A stretch of 64,000 nt of DNA, taken from contig OZ024824.1 of assembly GCA_964016985.1 (NCBI GenBank), forward strand, positions 44,561,168 through 44,625,167. The letters run 5' to 3'. Positions 63,621-64,000 of the stretch are shown one piece after another. The first letter of the stretch is position 1; each line of letters begins with the position of its first letter. Source of the stretch: Anodontia alba. Taxonomy: Eukaryota > Mollusca > Bivalvia > Lucinida > Lucinidae. Under the pieces are notes generated by a model. It did no database searches, was not told where the DNA came from, and saw nothing but the letters and a program-made list of their open reading frames with translations. Both the position numbers and the translations under genes were made by a program.

Positions 63621-63978
63621 GCATTCTAAGCGTTAACACTTGCGTATCTGCAAATGTGATTAAAACATCTTTACGACTAATTCATTTTCCATCACATGCA
63701 AAAGAAGTGCACTGTGAATTTCTAAGGTTGTGTGTTTGTTAGTTCACTTGATGTTATATTGATGTAAGATGTAGATGCCAAAATGTCAAAAACCTAATCA
63801 TGTCAAAATGGAACTTGTAATTACACGTGTTCATTCTCAACAGTACAATATTTTACATAATGTCGTATAGAAATACACTTAGATTATATTTACAAGTTGT
63901 TTGACATCAGTAGCTGTCATTTCAATGCCAGTTTGAAGTGTACTCATCTTTTCTCGTCATCTTACTTCAGACTGCAAT

Positions 63979-64000
63979 ATATATATATATATATATATAT
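63979..64000. repeat. (AT)n microsatellite at the window edge
   Basis: AT dinucleotides run to the last base, so the array may continue beyond the window. Confidence 0.9.

Overview
This looks like gene-poor nuclear DNA of an invertebrate animal, most likely a bivalve mollusc. The evidence is spliced genes with long introns, tRNA-derived SINEs ending in CAACACAAACAAA, tandem-core repeats of the kind reported as 'pearl' elements in oysters and ark clams, DIRS, mariner, hAT and LINE relics, and many hairpin MITEs. The species assignment is inference from repeat style. I see no prokaryotic operon, CRISPR array or genuine free-standing tRNA or rRNA gene.

Only one host gene is convincing: the last four coding exons of ribosomal protein S4 (RPS4) on the plus strand (16069-16166, 17826-17997, 22961-23090, 25838-25961), with a poly(A) signal at 25990. 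The exons join in phase into 174 codons that end in a stop. The first ~88 codons were not found in the 16 kb upstream. The introns are packed with SINEs, a hAT-like element, pogo-like and palindromic MITEs and tandem-core repeats.

Layout. 1-3.2 kb: a tandem-core repeat, a hAT relic with a broken BED finger, and a short MITE. 3.2-6.0 kb: a tandem-core element split by a hAT-like element that is itself split by a SINE. 6.3-8.0 kb: a 'GCTCACC' tandem-core element. 8.1-9.7 kb: a dead LINE hit twice by SINEs at one site. 9.9-15.1 kb: more tandem-core repeats and a pogo-like element. 15.3-26.0 kb: RPS4 and its intronic repeats. 26.06-32.98 kb: a DIRS-type tyrosine-recombinase retrotransposon inserted in a small MITE. 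33.5-37.1 kb: two tandem-core elements. 37.79-43.62 kb: a 5.8-kb element with ~510-bp terminal inverted repeats and no recognised transposase. 44.1-48.0 kb: a minus-strand LINE interrupted by a D34D mariner. 48.1-51.1 kb: two tandem-core elements. 51-58 kb: MITEs, SINEs, low-complexity DNA and a short Crypton/DUF3504-like coding relic. 58.1-60.8 kb: a LINE relic and another tandem-core element. 60.8-64 kb: mostly unannotated, with a minus-strand SINE and an (AT)n end.

The clearest biology is layered insertion. Target-site duplications and preserved flanks give the order of many events. At least ten repeats with different core sequences share one architecture: a T-rich leader, a GC-rich 5' stem-loop, often a GTCCGTC-rich stretch, a tandemly repeated core, and a 3' stem-loop followed by (C)TCTTGT(T). 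That architecture resembles Helentron-associated (HINE/pearl-like) non-autonomous elements.
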